This document shows positions 63,275 to 64,000 of a stretch of 64,000 nucleotides of DNA, in pieces. A model generated the notes under the pieces. That model did not search any database. It saw only the letters and a program-made list of their open reading frames with translations, and was not told the origin of the DNA. Source of the stretch: Clostridia bacterium. GTDB lineage: Bacteria; Bacillota; Clostridia; Saccharofermentanales; Saccharofermentanaceae. Position numbers and translations under genes: made by a program. The stretch's first letter is position 1. The number at the start of each line of letters is the position of its first letter. Location: contig JAEEWG010000001.1 in NCBI GenBank assembly GCA_016287245.1, positions 248,001-312,000 of the forward strand, written 5' to 3'.

Positions 63275-64000
63275 TGGAATCCTTTCCACAGCAGTTCTTA
63301 TACTTCTTGCCGCTTCCGCACGGACACGGATCATTGCGGCCGACCTTCTTGGAGTCACGCTTTGCCGGCTGGTTCTGTACGATACCTGCCTGCTGGTTTG
63401 CCTTTGCATCTGCACCGGACTGGGCACGCTTAGCAACCGCATCGAGCTGAGCACTGCCGTGACCTTCCTGCAGCTTCTTAACAGAAGACTTTCTCTCGAT
63501 CTTCTGACCGGCTTCGATATTCGCCTTCATAACGAGTCTTACAGTATCGTTCTGGATCAGCATGTTCATTTCATCGAACATCTCAGAACCTTCGATACGG
63601 TACTCTACGACCGGATCCTTCTGGCCGACACTTCTCATGCCGATCGCATTACGGAGCTGATCCATCGCATCGATGTGATCCATCCACTTCTGGTCAACGT
63701 TGAACAGGAGGATCTGGCGCTCAGCTTCACGGAAGATCTCAGGAGTGAGTTCTTCATCACGCTGCTCGATCTTCTCAAGAGCCTGTTCGACAAGCTTTTC
63801 GGAGATCTCTTCAGCATCCGCTGTTTCTTTATCATTAATGGTCTTAGTGATCTCATCAATTACCGGTACCTGACCGAATACATCAGAGATATTGGCCTTT
63901 AAGCCCTTGCACTCTTCGGTATTGATCTTTCCGTCAAGAGCCACACGCTCTACAACACGCTCAGCAACAGCGGTAGACATTTTCTTGATGGTGTCATGGA
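63267..64000 (-). CDS. secA: Preprotein translocase ATPase SecA, C-terminal part
   Basis: The last 244 or so residues of SecA; the frame stays open to the window edge, so the gene is cut by the window and not broken. The helical scaffold/wing end has [25 protein letters not shown] sequence and [18 protein letters not shown], both diagnostic. The tail ends in [19 protein letters not shown], the zinc-binding SEC-C motif that contacts SecB or the ribosome. It is followed by pnp with an 8-base overlap. Confidence 0.97.
   Translation of the reverse strand, partial: HDTIKKMSTAVAERVVERVALDGKINTEECKGLKANISDVFGQVPVIDEITKTINDKETADAEEISEKLVEQALEKIEQRDEELTPEIFREAERQILLFNVDQKWMDHIDAMDQLRNAIGMRSVGQKDPVVEYRIEGSEMFDEMNMLIQNDTVRLVMKANIEAGQKIERKSSVKKLQEGHGSAQLDAVAKRAQSGADAKANQQAGIVQNQPAKRDSKKVGRNDPCPCGSGKKYKNCCGKDSND

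Noticed and set aside
63275..63454. N-terminal extension of the purine nucleoside phosphorylase
   Set aside because: The extra 60 codons are the secA tail read in another frame; the family N-terminus and a ribosome site support the start at 63274.

Overview
The window reads as chromosomal DNA of a low-to-mid GC Firmicute of class Clostridia, most likely a gut or rumen Lachnospiraceae-type anaerobe. The signs are strong GGAGG-type ribosome binding sites, tRNA genes with encoded CCA, RNase Y, PgpH, meso-DAP dehydrogenase, a YesM/YesN pair with LplB/LplC-type sugar permeases, and genes for plant arabinan or arabinoxylan use. No species name can be given from sequence alone.

Layout. 1-7.9 kb: a leftward surface-polysaccharide operon (aminotransferase, phosphoglycosyl transferase, GT2, LicD, TarI/IspD cytidylyltransferase, SDR, GT52-like transferase, O-antigen ligase-like protein) behind a clear promoter at 7885-7913. 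8-13.8 kb: tRNA-Leu, galE, an orphan sugar-binding lipoprotein, tRNA-Tyr and tRNA-Met, asd and a Xer-type recombinase. 13.8-34 kb: a hemicellulose side-chain locus with a SASA-type esterase, YesL, a CUT1 ABC transporter, YesMN two-component regulators, L-arabinose isomerase-like, araD and FGGY kinase genes, GH51 arabinofuranosidase, a divergent ArsR-type regulator and an intracellular esterase-GH43-CBM fusion. 34-50.8 kb: housekeeping genes: ddh, a nuclease-helicase, and a ymdB-lspA-rluD-phoH-pgpH-ybeY/era-recO operon in which ybeY and era are one gene, then RNase Y, a flavoprotein, a GNAT-MGMT fusion and another lone solute-binding lipoprotein. 51.1-57.9 kb: a tight rightward operon of a TM1266-like protein, FecCD-type permease, an ABC ATPase carrying its own TM1266-like tail, NifH-, NifD- and NifK-like proteins and a metal-chelate-type binding lipoprotein. 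57.9-64 kb: pncA-pncB, tRNA-Arg, and secA(partial)-pnp-ahcY-mtaD for NAD salvage and the methyl cycle.

The most unusual system is the nitrogenase-like/ABC importer operon. It has no NifB/E/N partners in the window, has fewer conserved cysteines than nitrogenase, and combines uptake of a metal chelate or tetrapyrrole-type ligand with an ATP-driven [4Fe-4S] reductase. A small ACT-like domain occurs twice, free and fused to the importer ATPase, which suggests a shared sensing role. I know of no characterised function for this arrangement; reductive processing of the imported ligand is my inference.

The arabinose locus works as one pathway: oligosaccharides enter through the ABC transporter, esters and arabinosyl side chains are removed inside the cell by the esterase/GH43 and GH51 enzymes, and arabinose passes through isomerase, kinase and 4-epimerase to xylulose 5-phosphate. 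YesMN probably sense the extracellular sugar; the ArsR-type regulator probably controls the divergent abfA/esterase promoters.
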